Of a stretch of 11,613 bases of DNA, positions 1-6,939 are shown piece by piece. The position numbers were made by a program, and so were the translations under genes. Under the pieces are notes generated by a model. It was not told the DNA's origin and made no database searches. It worked only from the letters and a program-made list of their open reading frames with translations. This stretch comes from Bacillota bacterium (GTDB taxonomy: Bacteria > Bacillota > Clostridia > Tissierellales > Peptoniphilaceae): the NCBI GenBank assembly GCA_023393815.1, contig JAEXBU010000107.1, positions 1 through 11,613 on the forward strand. Direction: 5' to 3'. The number at the start of each line of letters is the position of its first letter. Within the stretch, counting starts at the first letter, position 1.

Positions 1-597
1 GGTAAAGACGTAGATCCCCATGGATGCCATATTGTTTTTCGGCTCGGCGGGCTTTTCGTCGAATTCTTCGATTCGGTTGGCGCTATCGATATTCACGATC
101 CCGAAGCGCGGGGCATCTTCCCACGGCACTTGAATGACGGAGATGGTGCCGTCGGCACCCTTGGCCACGTGCTCATGTACCATCTTCATGTAATTCATTT
201 TATAAATGTGGTCCCCGGAAAGGATCACCACATAGCGGGGATTCACGGAGTCGATGTAGTCCAGATTTTCGTAAATGGCGTTAGCCGTCCCCGTAAACCA
301 CCGGCCGCCCTCTTCCGAGGCGAAGGGCGAGAGAATTTTCATTCCCGACGGGGCATGATTATAGTCCCACGGCTCGCCGATGCCCAAGTGCTCGTTCAAC
401 TGCAGGGGTTTGTACTGGGTCAATATGGCGATGTTGGAAATGCCGGAATTGGCGGCGTTGGATAGGGCGAAATCGATGATCCGATACTTGCCCCCATAGG
501 GCACCGCCGGCTTCGCCGTGTGTTTGGTCAACTCTTTTAATCGGGAACCCTGTCCCCCCGCCAACAAAAGAGCCAATACATCCTTTTGGTTGTCCAT
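1..597 (-). CDS. glgC: Glucose-1-phosphate adenylyltransferase (ADP-glucose pyrophosphorylase), N-terminal 199 residues, cut by left edge
   Basis: This enzyme makes ADP-glucose from ATP and glucose-1-phosphate, the committing step of bacterial glycogen synthesis in the cytosol. The visible 199 residues are the nucleotidyltransferase domain. AGGQGSRLKELT at residues 13-24 is the glycine-rich phosphate-binding loop. It is followed by KPAVPYGGKYRIIDFALSN, the signature of GlgC, and later by the LSGDHIYKMNY segment. The C-terminal left-handed beta-helix domain lies beyond base 1. The ATG at 597 follows an excellent site, AAGGAGG (602-608), that overlaps the glgB stop codon. Only 9 bases separate the two genes, which implies one transcript and probably coupled translation. 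The reading frame is intact up to the edge. The family call is very secure. Whether this copy is the catalytic GlgC or the related GlgD subunit is decided by the well-kept N-terminal loop and the position after glgB, both favouring GlgC. Confidence 0.95.
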   Translation of the reverse strand, partial: MDNQKDVLALLLAGGQGSRLKELTKHTAKPAVPYGGKYRIIDFALSNAANSGISNIAILTQYKPLQLNEHLGIGEPWDYNHAPSGMKILSPFASEEGGRWFTGTANAIYENLDYIDSVNPRYVVILSGDHIYKMNYMKMVHEHVAKGADGTISVIQVPWEDAPRFGIVNIDSANRIEEFDEKPAEPKNNMASMGIYVFT

Positions 598-606
598 AGC
601 GCCTCC

Positions 607-2373
607 TTACTTTTTTAAAAAATAACTGCCTTCGTAAGCGGATAATGTAATAGATACATACCCTTCCCCGTCTCTTATTTCTCCTCCTTTCATGTGGGTA
701 TCGAACAAACGTCGATACTTGCCTTTCACCGGCAAAGAAAGCGTCACTTCTGCCGGTGTAAAATTGCAGGCCACGAGAATTTCTTCCTCCTCGGCTATGC
801 GGCTGAAGACGATGGAGGAGGCTTCCCTCTCTTCCGCGGCGATCCACCGAAAGCCGTCGTAGCCGTCTTTCGGATTCGAAAGGGCCTCGTGGTCATTGTA
901 AAACGCCAAGAGCGCGGCCACATATTGTTGTAAGCTCCTGTGGCTGTCGTAGTTCAGCAAAAACCATTCCAAAGATTCGTGATCCACCCACTCTTTAAAT
1001 TGGCCGAATTCCTGTCCCATAAAGAGCAACTTTTCTCCGGGTTGGGCCACCATGTAAAGGTATAAAAGCCGCAGTTGGGCAAATTTTTCCTCGTAGGCGC
1101 CGAACATTTTCCCGATCAAACTCTTTTTCCCGTGAACCACTTCGTCGTGTGAAAATGGCAAAATGTAACGTTCGTTAAAGGCATACATTATGGGAAAAGT
1201 GAGGGCGTCGTGATGGTACTTTCGGTAGACAGGATCCATTTCCATATAGGCCAGGGTGTCGTGCATCCATCCCATATTCCACTTTCGGTCGAAGCCCATG
1301 CCCCCCGCCTCCTGCGCTGCCGTAAGTCCCGGATAGTCTTCCGATTCTTCGGCGATCATAAAAAACTTCGGGTGGCGAGCCTTGATCCTGCCCACGAGCT
1401 CCCTTAAAAAATACACGCTGTCCTCCCGCACGTTGGCGGGATCTTTCGTGTCCGTGTCTCCTTCTCCAAAACCCTTGTAGAGCATGTAACTCACCGCATC
1501 CACCCGAATACCGTCCACACCCAAGCGAGCGAAATAGTCGGCGGAAGAGTAAAGAAAACTTCTGACGTGGGGCTTGGTAAAGTCGAAAGCCATCGTATCC
1601 CAAATGCGGTTTTCCGCGAAGTACGGATTGGCGGATTCGTAGGTAGGCGTGCCGTCAAAGTACCTAAGGCCGTGGGCGTCCTTGCAGAAGTGGGCGCAAG
1701 GCCAATCCAAAATCACGCCGATCCCCTTTTCATGGGCGCGGCGAATGAAATAGCGGAAGTCTTCCGGACTGCCATAACGGCCGGTGACGGAAAAAAAACC
1801 CGTAGCCTGATAGCCCCAACTGCCGTCGTAGGGATGTTCCATAATGGGAAGAAGTTCCACGTGGGAAAAGTTCATTTCCTTTACATAGTCGATGAGCTTG
1901 TGAGCCAACTCGCGATAAGTTAAAAAGTCGCCGTCTTCTGTCCGCATCCAACTGCCTAAGTGACATTCGTAAATGGCTCGCAAAGGCGGCGCCAAAATTT
2001 CTCCGGGGGCAATGGCTTCCAAGGGAATGGCCACCGAGGCCGTGCCGGGAATTTTTTCCGAGCTGAAGGCGTAGGGATCCGCCTTCCAATGGCAGCCGTC
2101 GGCGCCGTAAACTTTAAATTTGTAAAGATCCCCCTCGGGTACGCGGGCGGTAATTTGATAAAGCCCGGTCTCCTCGTCCCGCTTCATGGGCATACCTCGC
2201 CAGCCGTTGGATTTCGCGGCAAGCTCCACGCGAAGGGCCCTCGGGGCGTAGAGAGTGAAGGAAATCCCATTCTCGCGGCGATGCGGCCCGAAGAGAGCGT
2301 AGCCTTCGGCACTCTCCCCCCGGCGGTACAAATAGGCCGCCACTCGATCCGGCGCGTCGTAAGTATAATCCAT
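607..2373 (-). CDS. glgB: 1,4-alpha-glucan branching enzyme (GH13 with N-terminal CBM48)
   Basis: The enzyme cuts alpha-1,4 glucan chains and re-attaches them through alpha-1,6 links to branch glycogen. Its 588 residues hold a CBM48-like beta domain (about 30-120), the GH13 barrel (about 130-490) and a C-terminal beta domain (about 500-588). All three catalytic residues are present: nucleophile D292 in DGIRVDAV, acid/base E342 in MIAEES, and D410 in FSHDEVVHGKKS. DGSWGYQATGFFSVTGRYG (183-201) and the KWNMGWM and YRKYHH blocks are typical of GlgB. It is shorter than the 627-730 residues usual in the family, mainly at the N-terminus. Region I reads DWPCAHFC instead of the usual DWVPxHF, and the loop after the nucleophile (about 297-318) lacks the common GGxEN segment. 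The ATG directly abuts the herA TAA stop, with only a weak GAGG just upstream, so translation is probably coupled to herA. It forms the glycogen module with glgC downstream. Confidence 0.95.
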   Translation of the reverse strand: MDYTYDAPDRVAAYLYRRGESAEGYALFGPHRRENGISFTLYAPRALRVELAAKSNGWRGMPMKRDEETGLYQITARVPEGDLYKFKVYGADGCHWKADPYAFSSEKIPGTASVAIPLEAIAPGEILAPPLRAIYECHLGSWMRTEDGDFLTYRELAHKLIDYVKEMNFSHVELLPIMEHPYDGSWGYQATGFFSVTGRYGSPEDFRYFIRRAHEKGIGVILDWPCAHFCKDAHGLRYFDGTPTYESANPYFAENRIWDTMAFDFTKPHVRSFLYSSADYFARLGVDGIRVDAVSYMLYKGFGEGDTDTKDPANVREDSVYFLRELVGRIKARHPKFFMIAEESEDYPGLTAAQEAGGMGFDRKWNMGWMHDTLAYMEMDPVYRKYHHDALTFPIMYAFNERYILPFSHDEVVHGKKSLIGKMFGAYEEKFAQLRLLYLYMVAQPGEKLLFMGQEFGQFKEWVDHESLEWFLLNYDSHRSLQQYVAALLAFYNDHEALSNPKDGYDGFRWIAAEEREASSIVFSRIAEEEEILVACNFTPAEVTLSLPVKGKYRRLFDTHMKGGEIRDGEGYVSITLSAYEGSYFLKK

Positions 2374-4206
2374 TTACATCGCCTCGTACCTGCTGTTGCC
2401 TAAGAAATCCGTACTCCGCTTCACTTTCCCCTCCTCAACCAATTGATCCAAGGCGCTGATGAGGCCTTCCCGCGTAAAGGACAGCCCTCGCTTTTCCAGT
2501 TCCGGTAAGACGGCAAGGATATTGCTTGCGGTGGAAATAGGGAAAAAATCCGCCGCCGCCGCAAGAAGACGCTCCTGCCCCCGAGTCTTTACTTTCTTCA
2601 ACTCGTCGAAGGAATTTTCCGTGTGAGGCGACATCGTCCGAGCCATGCGAATTCGGGCGAAAGTGGTACGACCCAAGTGCGAAGAGGAAATAAACACGTC
2701 CCCCGTTTGCAAATAGGGAAGGCGGCGAGCTTCTTCCACGCTGATGTCCGTCTCCCCCTGAATGGTGTCGATGTCTTGGGCGCGCACGGTGCGGTAGATC
2801 ATCTTACAATTTAATTGAGCAGTGACCGTGTCATCCAAGAGCGTGGGCCGCTGAGTGGCCAAGATCAAAAACACTCCGTACTTGCGTCCTTCCTGCGCAA
2901 TTTCCCGCAAGACAGATTTCGACGGCGAAGGAATCCCCTTCGGCGCAAACGTGTGGCTCTCGTCGGTGACTACGAAAAAGGGCGGGAAGTAATCGCCCCC
3001 GGCCGGTTGTACAAACTGGGCGTCCTTGTAGTCTCTACGCTTTTTGTAAAGACTGCGAATCAAGTAGGTGGCATACATTTGTATCAACTTTACCGAACCT
3101 TGAATTACGGCGAGCTTTCCCTGAAAAAGCGCCTCTTCTACGGGCGCCGCATCTCCCGTAAAGAGTCCTTCCCGCTCCAAGCTGTTCAGTCGCCACAAAA
3201 TTCCCCTCAGAGAGGAAATATTCGTGGACTTTCCGAATTTTTCGTAACGGCTCTGAATCCGCTGCCACTTTTGCTGCTCCGCCGAAGGGGTCATGGTCAT
3301 CTCCCGAATCTTTTCGATGCCCCCCGCCTCGTGACCTTCGATTAAATCCGTCAAGAGGCAGGTGAAGGTGGAGACGCTGGATTTTTTTTGAAACAGCAGA
3401 TCCACCGTGCTGCTCATGGCCTCGGACAATTCCGAAACGGCGTTTAAAATCGTCTTTAAATCGCCGGCGGAGATGGCGGAAAAGTCGATGCCTACGTCCA
3501 CACCGATTTGAAAGCGTCGGTGATTTTTCTCGTAGCTCTTTCCTCCTTCGGCGGGAATGGAAAAATCCATTTCGTAATGGGGATCCAAGACCACGCCGGG
3601 AATGTTTTTTTCCATCAGCTCTTCCAAAAGCACCCGCATACCGAAGGATTTTCCGCTGCCGCTTCCACCGAAAATTCCGATATGAGGGTACTGGTGCATC
3701 GCCCGAAGATCCAACACATAGGGCACGTCCGCCTGGGGCCTGCTCCTTCCCTCTTCGTAGAGATCGAAGAGGTCTTTTAATTCGTCTTCCATCGCCTCGT
3801 ATAAATATTCCGTGTGGCGAATGGCGCCGAGGACGAGCCCCTCTTTCGGCGAAGTAGGCACGAGAAGGCGGCGAATTTCAGAAAAAGTGGGCCTCCGCGC
3901 GTCGGAACCCGTTAGCGGCGGGTAGGGCGTTTCGTGCAAAAAGCGTACCTTGCCCACGTAGATGGTTTCGTTGTGGATGTCGTAGCCCAGTTGCTTTAAA
4001 GAGGCCAAGACCCCGTCATCAACAAAGTCTCCCCCCACATCCATGGGAATAAAGCGATTGTAGGTTTCGGCCTCCACCACTTCCCCAAGGATCGACCCCT
4101 GCACCGGGTCTTCGATCATGATAAATTCCGCCACGCGAAAATTGTGCTCCCTGCTGCCTACGGTGACCTCTCTCGGATTGGTCAGTCCGACGACTTTTAT
4201 TTGCAT
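2374..4206 (-). CDS. herA: HerA-family hexameric DNA translocase/ATPase, partner of NurA
   Basis: HerA proteins are FtsK-like ring ATPases that move along DNA and drive resection of DNA ends with the nuclease NurA. Residues 1-100 look like the small beta-barrel (HAS-barrel) found at HerA N-termini. The ATPase core follows: Walker A GGSGSGKS (180-187, K186), Walker B FFVVTDESH (410-418, D415 and E416), then EGRKYGVFLILATQRP (439-454), the very characteristic HerA block. An all-alpha insertion lies between them (about 245-345). Residues from about 540 to 610 form an extra C-terminal tail that resembles a winged helix. This makes the protein longer than archaeal HerA (about 500 residues), though such lengths occur in bacterial homologues. 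The ATG at 4206 has GAGGGGAG placed about 7 bases upstream. nurA lies 64 bases upstream and glgB starts right after the stop. DNA repair is the likely role from the family; phage defence is possible but unsupported here. Confidence 0.88.
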   Translation of the reverse strand: MQIKVVGLTNPREVTVGSREHNFRVAEFIMIEDPVQGSILGEVVEAETYNRFIPMDVGGDFVDDGVLASLKQLGYDIHNETIYVGKVRFLHETPYPPLTGSDARRPTFSEIRRLLVPTSPKEGLVLGAIRHTEYLYEAMEDELKDLFDLYEEGRSRPQADVPYVLDLRAMHQYPHIGIFGGSGSGKSFGMRVLLEELMEKNIPGVVLDPHYEMDFSIPAEGGKSYEKNHRRFQIGVDVGIDFSAISAGDLKTILNAVSELSEAMSSTVDLLFQKKSSVSTFTCLLTDLIEGHEAGGIEKIREMTMTPSAEQQKWQRIQSRYEKFGKSTNISSLRGILWRLNSLEREGLFTGDAAPVEEALFQGKLAVIQGSVKLIQMYATYLIRSLYKKRRDYKDAQFVQPAGGDYFPPFFVVTDESHTFAPKGIPSPSKSVLREIAQEGRKYGVFLILATQRPTLLDDTVTAQLNCKMIYRTVRAQDIDTIQGETDISVEEARRLPYLQTGDVFISSSHLGRTTFARIRMARTMSPHTENSFDELKKVKTRGQERLLAAAADFFPISTASNILAVLPELEKRGLSFTREGLISALDQLVEEGKVKRSTDFLGNSRYEAM

Positions 4207-4241
4207 ACTATGCTCCCCTCTACTTTTATGGGAAATTCCAC
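4197..4241 (-). CDS. Possible 14-codon coupling ORF across the nurA-herA junction
   Basis: In the 64-base gap between nurA and herA a near-perfect AAGGAGG (4248-4254) sits 6 bases before a GTG at 4241. That GTG opens a 14-codon frame reading MEFPIKVEGSIVCK, which stops at 4197 and so overlaps the first codons of herA by 10 bases in another frame. The ribosome site is stronger than the one placed directly before herA. I infer a leader peptide that could bring terminating ribosomes onto the herA start. The peptide itself shows no recognisable motif, and chance occurrence cannot be excluded. Confidence 0.3.
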   Translation of the reverse strand: MEFPIKVEGSIVCK

Positions 4242-4270
4242 TTCCCGCCTCCTTGGCCGCTTATGCGCTT

Positions 4271-5218
4271 TTACGCTCTTCGGTCTCTTTCCGATACGAA
4301 AAATCGTTCCATAAGGTCCCGGTCCATGGCCTCTTCCAAAATCAGTCGCACTTCTCGCCGACTCACTTTTACTTCTCTGTCCACAATGTCGATCCAATAG
4401 GGTACGCCTCGTCCATTTTTCGGCGTCAAAGTGTAGAGAAGCCGGGCGAGAAAGGGGAGGGAAGATTGTTGCTCGGCGAGCACGTCCATACCCACCACTT
4501 CCCAGTGGCGGGTGGGTCGGTAAAAAGCGCCCACTAGACCCGATTGCGTTTTCCCTCCGTCGTCATCCTCGTCGATTTCCTTCAGAACCAACATCTCCCC
4601 TACCTCCAACTTGCCCGCGAGAAATTCTCGGTCGTAAAAATCCCGACCCCGGTTCGTGCGCCGAGCGATGTCTCGGGTCTTAATATCTTTTATCGCGCCG
4701 ACGAGAAGGGTGTCCGTATCTATGCAAAGGGACCGGAGCGCCTCCCACTTCTCCGGCGAGTTAATGGCATAGCGCAACAGCCCTCCGTCCATTATGAGAA
4801 CCGCCACCTCTTCCTCTTCGACCAGAGCCGCAGCCGCTTCCAGTTCCACCTCGGCAAGGTAGCGGTCGTGCAGCTGTTCTGCCGTCGAGCCGTCGTCCGA
4901 GGTCAAAAGAGGCGTGTAAATTCGGCGAATGCGCCGTTCCTTTTTCTCCATACTCAAGGCCAAACCCTGGTAGAGCTCCACGTAGTGAGGATGGGCGCCC
5001 CCCTGACGGACGACGGATCCGTCCACGCCGGCGACGGCACCGACCGACCGCAGTTCCTCCGCCGACAAAGGTTCCAGAGAGGTAACCGTGCCCACCTCCG
5101 CAAGATCCTCCTTGCTCTCTTGTGTACTCTTTCGAAAGAGAGGGGCGTATTTTTTCTTTAGGGCATCGTTCAACTCGCCAACTTGGCGGTGAAAGGCCAA
5201 CAAATCTTCTTGATTCAA
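4271..5218 (-). CDS. nurA: NurA-family 5'-3' nuclease, partner of HerA
   Basis: NurA nucleases have an RNase H-like, Mn2+-dependent fold and resect DNA ends together with the HerA motor. In this 315-residue protein the first conserved metal-binding aspartate is D66 in AGVDGS (63-68), the family hallmark. A second conserved aspartate is D144 in VLIMDGGLL (140-148). The C-terminal part with FYRPTRHWEVVG (232-243) and PYWIDIVDREV (273-283) also fits the family. The N-terminus (1-35) is a charged helical segment. The start is TTG at 5218 inside a TTGA overlap with the rsmI stop. It has an AAGGAG upstream and no better in-frame start, since the next in-frame ATG encodes residue 90. The gene is followed by herA, the usual partner, which strongly supports the call. 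Sequence identity to archaeal NurA is probably low, so the assignment rests on motifs plus context. Confidence 0.85.
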   Translation of the reverse strand: MNQEDLLAFHRQVGELNDALKKKYAPLFRKSTQESKEDLAEVGTVTSLEPLSAEELRSVGAVAGVDGSVVRQGGAHPHYVELYQGLALSMEKKERRIRRIYTPLLTSDDGSTAEQLHDRYLAEVELEAAAALVEEEEVAVLIMDGGLLRYAINSPEKWEALRSLCIDTDTLLVGAIKDIKTRDIARRTNRGRDFYDREFLAGKLEVGEMLVLKEIDEDDDGGKTQSGLVGAFYRPTRHWEVVGMDVLAEQQSSLPFLARLLYTLTPKNGRGVPYWIDIVDREVKVSRREVRLILEEAMDRDLMERFFVSERDRRA

Positions 5219-6030
5219 AGCTTTAAACTCTCCTTATACACCACGTTTTTCGGTAAATTCCACTCTTCGGCCACGGCCTTCGCCGCTTTCGACGGGCTCA
5301 TCCCCTCCGCCACCTTTTCCCGAAGGGCGGAGAGAATGTCCACGGTCTCTTTCTCTTCGAGTTCGGGCATAAGTACCACGACAAATTCCCCCTTTAAGGT
5401 ATACGCGTCCCTATTCGTGAGAAACTCTTCGGCGGTGGTCTCGATCCGCTCCTCGTACATTTTTGAAATTTCCCGCACCAGAATCAAGGGACGGTTGCCC
5501 ATGGCCTCCATCACATCTTGCGCAAATTTTTCTATGCGGTGAGGCGCCTCGTAAAAGATGACTGGAACGGGCAGATCCTTTAATTCTTCCAAGGTCTTCA
5601 CCCGGGCACCGTGTTTTTGCGGCAAAAATCCCCAGAACAAATAGCGCCCCTCTTCCAAATTGGCGATAACCGACGCGCACACGTGGGCCGAAGGCCCGGG
5701 GAGCACCTCGTAGGGCCGCCCCTCTTTTAAAAGCGCCGTCAACAATACCGCCCCGGGATCGCTGACGCCCGGCATCCCCGCATCGGAAATCACCGCCACG
5801 TCCTCCCCGGCATCGAGCCGTGCCAAAACGGAGGCGACCTTTTCCGCCTCGTTAAACTTATGGTAGCTTTCCATAGGCGTGGCAATGGCGTAGTGGGTAA
5901 GAAGCGGCCGAGAGTGTCGCGTGTCTTCCGCCAAAATGACGTCCGCTTCCTTCAACACCCGAAGGGTTCTCAGAGTGATGTCTTCCAAATTTCCAATGGG
6001 CGTAGGACAAAAATACACCTTACCTGCCAT
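5215..6030 (-). CDS. rsmI: 16S rRNA (cytidine(1402)-2'-O)-methyltransferase
   Basis: RsmI uses S-adenosylmethionine to methylate the ribose 2'-OH of C1402 in 16S rRNA, in the decoding centre. The 271-residue protein has the tetrapyrrole-methylase fold typical of the family. Visible blocks are PTPIGNLEDITLRTL (9-23), AEDTRHSRPLLTHY (34-47), SDAGMPGVSDPG (82-93), LPGPSA (110-115), FWGFLPQK (132-139) and FYEAPHRI (159-166). Length matches the usual 270-290. I chose the ATG at 6030 because family members begin with a short MxGKLY-like lead and a GAGGAGGT lies upstream. A GTG at 6051 in the same frame would add MRRSRAI and remains possible. The gene overlaps the end of the trmN6-like gene by 11 bases and shares TTGA with nurA. 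The pairing of a TrmN6 homologue with RsmI is common in Bacillota. Confidence 0.95.
   Translation of the reverse strand: MAGKVYFCPTPIGNLEDITLRTLRVLKEADVILAEDTRHSRPLLTHYAIATPMESYHKFNEAEKVASVLARLDAGEDVAVISDAGMPGVSDPGAVLLTALLKEGRPYEVLPGPSAHVCASVIANLEEGRYLFWGFLPQKHGARVKTLEELKDLPVPVIFYEAPHRIEKFAQDVMEAMGNRPLILVREISKMYEERIETTAEEFLTNRDAYTLKGEFVVVLMPELEEKETVDILSALREKVAEGMSPSKAAKAVAEEWNLPKNVVYKESLKL
5230..5236 (-). promoter_or_regulatory. Ribosome binding site deciding the TTG start of nurA
   Basis: On the minus strand this reads TAAGGAG, 11 bases before the TTG at 5218, and lies inside the last codons of rsmI. No other start codon in that frame has a comparable site, so it fixes the 4-base overlap between rsmI and nurA. 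Confidence 0.65.
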
Positions 6031-6688
6031 AATAGCTCGCGACCTCCTCACTGTATGTCCCTTCTTCGTAAATCACAAGGGCAGGCTCCAGCGTCATAAA
6101 ACACCCGCCTCCGAAAACTCCCTCAAAAAGCACACGCCGGGCGGCCTCGCCCTCCTTCCAATACACGGGACGCATGCGCTTCACCGCCACGCCCCCCGCG
6201 GACAAATCGGCCATAACCTCTTGAAAGCGAGCCACATCCACGATGCCGTAGATGCGTCCTCCGGGCTTTAATAAGCGCGCCGCCTCGTAAAACCAGCGCA
6301 TACCCTTTTCTAAATGCTTCGCCGCGGCGACAGAGGCATCGGCGTTTTTCATACTTTCCCGGTAAAAAGGCGGGTTCGTAAAAATCACGTCGAAAGGAGA
6401 AAGCTCCAGCGTTCGGAAATCTCCCGTCACCGTCTCGATCGCCACGCCGTTCGCCGCCGCGCTTTTTCCAACCAAAGCCGTGGCCTCCGCGGATTTGTCC
6501 ACCGCCACCACCTCGTCGGATGCTTCTGTTGCCATTAAAGCCAAATAACCGCTGCCGCAACCCAAATCCAACACGCGACCCTTGGCTGTGCCGTACGCCG
6601 CCAAAAGTACCGAATCCATACTGAAGGAAAAAACGCCCTTCTCCTGAAAAATACGCATCCCGTTTACGGGAATATAATCACTGCCCAT
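6020..6688 (-). CDS. trmN6: TrmN6-like tRNA(Val) adenine-N6 methyltransferase (YfiC/YabB family)
   Basis: This is a class I SAM-dependent N6-adenine methyltransferase. In E. coli the homologue modifies A37 of tRNA1(Val). The 222-residue product shows motif I VLDLGCGSGYLAL (39-51), an acidic residue ending the next strand (AVDKS, 62-66), and motif IV NPPFYR (105-110), the active-site signature of N6-adenine enzymes. KPGGRIYGIV (141-150) follows. The N-terminal FQEKGVFSFSMDSVLLAAY is typical of the YabB/TrmN6 group, where the acceptor is read as QxxxGYRFSxDxxLL. The ATG at 6688 follows AAGGAGG (6693-6699) with a 4-base gap. The frame is open further upstream to 6850, but that part would run through the promoter and gives no family-like sequence. 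The stop overlaps rsmI by 11 bases. The exact tRNA target is inferred from the family; a different tRNA or RNA substrate is possible. Confidence 0.85.
   Translation of the reverse strand: MGSDYIPVNGMRIFQEKGVFSFSMDSVLLAAYGTAKGRVLDLGCGSGYLALMATEASDEVVAVDKSAEATALVGKSAAANGVAIETVTGDFRTLELSPFDVIFTNPPFYRESMKNADASVAAAKHLEKGMRWFYEAARLLKPGGRIYGIVDVARFQEVMADLSAGGVAVKRMRPVYWKEGEAARRVLFEGVFGGGCFMTLEPALVIYEEGTYSEEVASYYGR
6042..6049 (-). promoter_or_regulatory. Ribosome binding site of rsmI, inside the upstream gene
   Basis: The minus strand reads GAGGAGGT, 11 bases before the ATG at 6030. The spacing is a little long. The competing GTG at 6051 has AAGGGA upstream, so the start is likely but not certain. 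Confidence 0.55.
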
Positions 6689-6706
6689 ACGCCCTCCTTC
6701 GTATCC

Positions 6707-6735
6707 ATTATACCCGAAGAAATCACGCCCGTTAA
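6707..6735 (-). promoter_or_regulatory. Sigma-A-type promoter of the trmN6-rsmI-nurA-herA-glgB-glgC operon
   Basis: On the minus strand a perfect -10 box TATAAT (6707-6712) is preceded by a 17-base spacer and TTAACG (6730-6735), which matches four of six positions of TTGACA. The predicted start of transcription near base 6700 leaves a leader of about a dozen bases, nearly all of it the AAGGAGG site of trmN6. There is no room for a riboswitch or attenuator. Further upstream to 6860 I see only AT-rich sequence. Confidence 0.75.
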
Positions 6736-6860
6736 AAGACAACCTTTTTAATTTATAAATCTCCTTTTTCCATTGCAAAAAAAGCGAGCGGAAGGGAAAA
6801 TACGGATTCGATGAAACGACGCGCCTTTCGCGTTCTCGCAAAATAAGCACAATGCTCTAA

Positions 6861-6887
6861 ATAAAAAAAGACTGAAAACGCAGTCTT
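6861..6887 (-). terminator. Intrinsic terminator, distal of a tandem pair after the GDT1-family gene
   Basis: On the minus strand AAGACTG pairs with CAGTCTT around a 6-base loop (stem arms 6868-6874 and 6881-6887) and runs directly into seven T residues followed by ATTTA. This is a clear Rho-independent terminator for transcripts reading leftwards. Confidence 0.85.
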
Positions 6888-6904
6888 CTTCTCCCTGTCG
6901 AAAA

Positions 6905-6931
6905 GTAAAAAAATCGGGCGTTTCCGCCCGG
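6905..6931 (-). terminator. Intrinsic terminator, proximal of a tandem pair after the GDT1-family gene
   Basis: On the minus strand CGGGCG, a GAAA tetraloop and CGCCCG (6915-6930) form a GC-rich stem capped by a stable GNRA loop, followed by ATTTTTTT. It begins only 9 bases after the stop codon of the transporter gene. Together with the second hairpin it isolates operon A from the trmN6 operon. Confidence 0.9.
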
Positions 6932-6939
6932 TCTTTTCT

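Noticed and set aside
359..847. Minus-strand ORF of 162 codons across the glgB-glgC junction
   Set aside because: It is out of frame with both recognised enzymes and shows no coherent domain.
6031..6051. GTG start giving RsmI seven more residues
   Set aside because: Possible, with AAGGGA upstream, but family N-termini and the GAGGAGG site favour the ATG at 6030. Kept as an alternative.
6689..6850. Extended N-terminus of the TrmN6-like protein (54 extra residues)
   Set aside because: The extension would be translated from upstream of the TATAAT box, has no ribosome site, and is unlike the family; the ATG at 6688 has a strong site.
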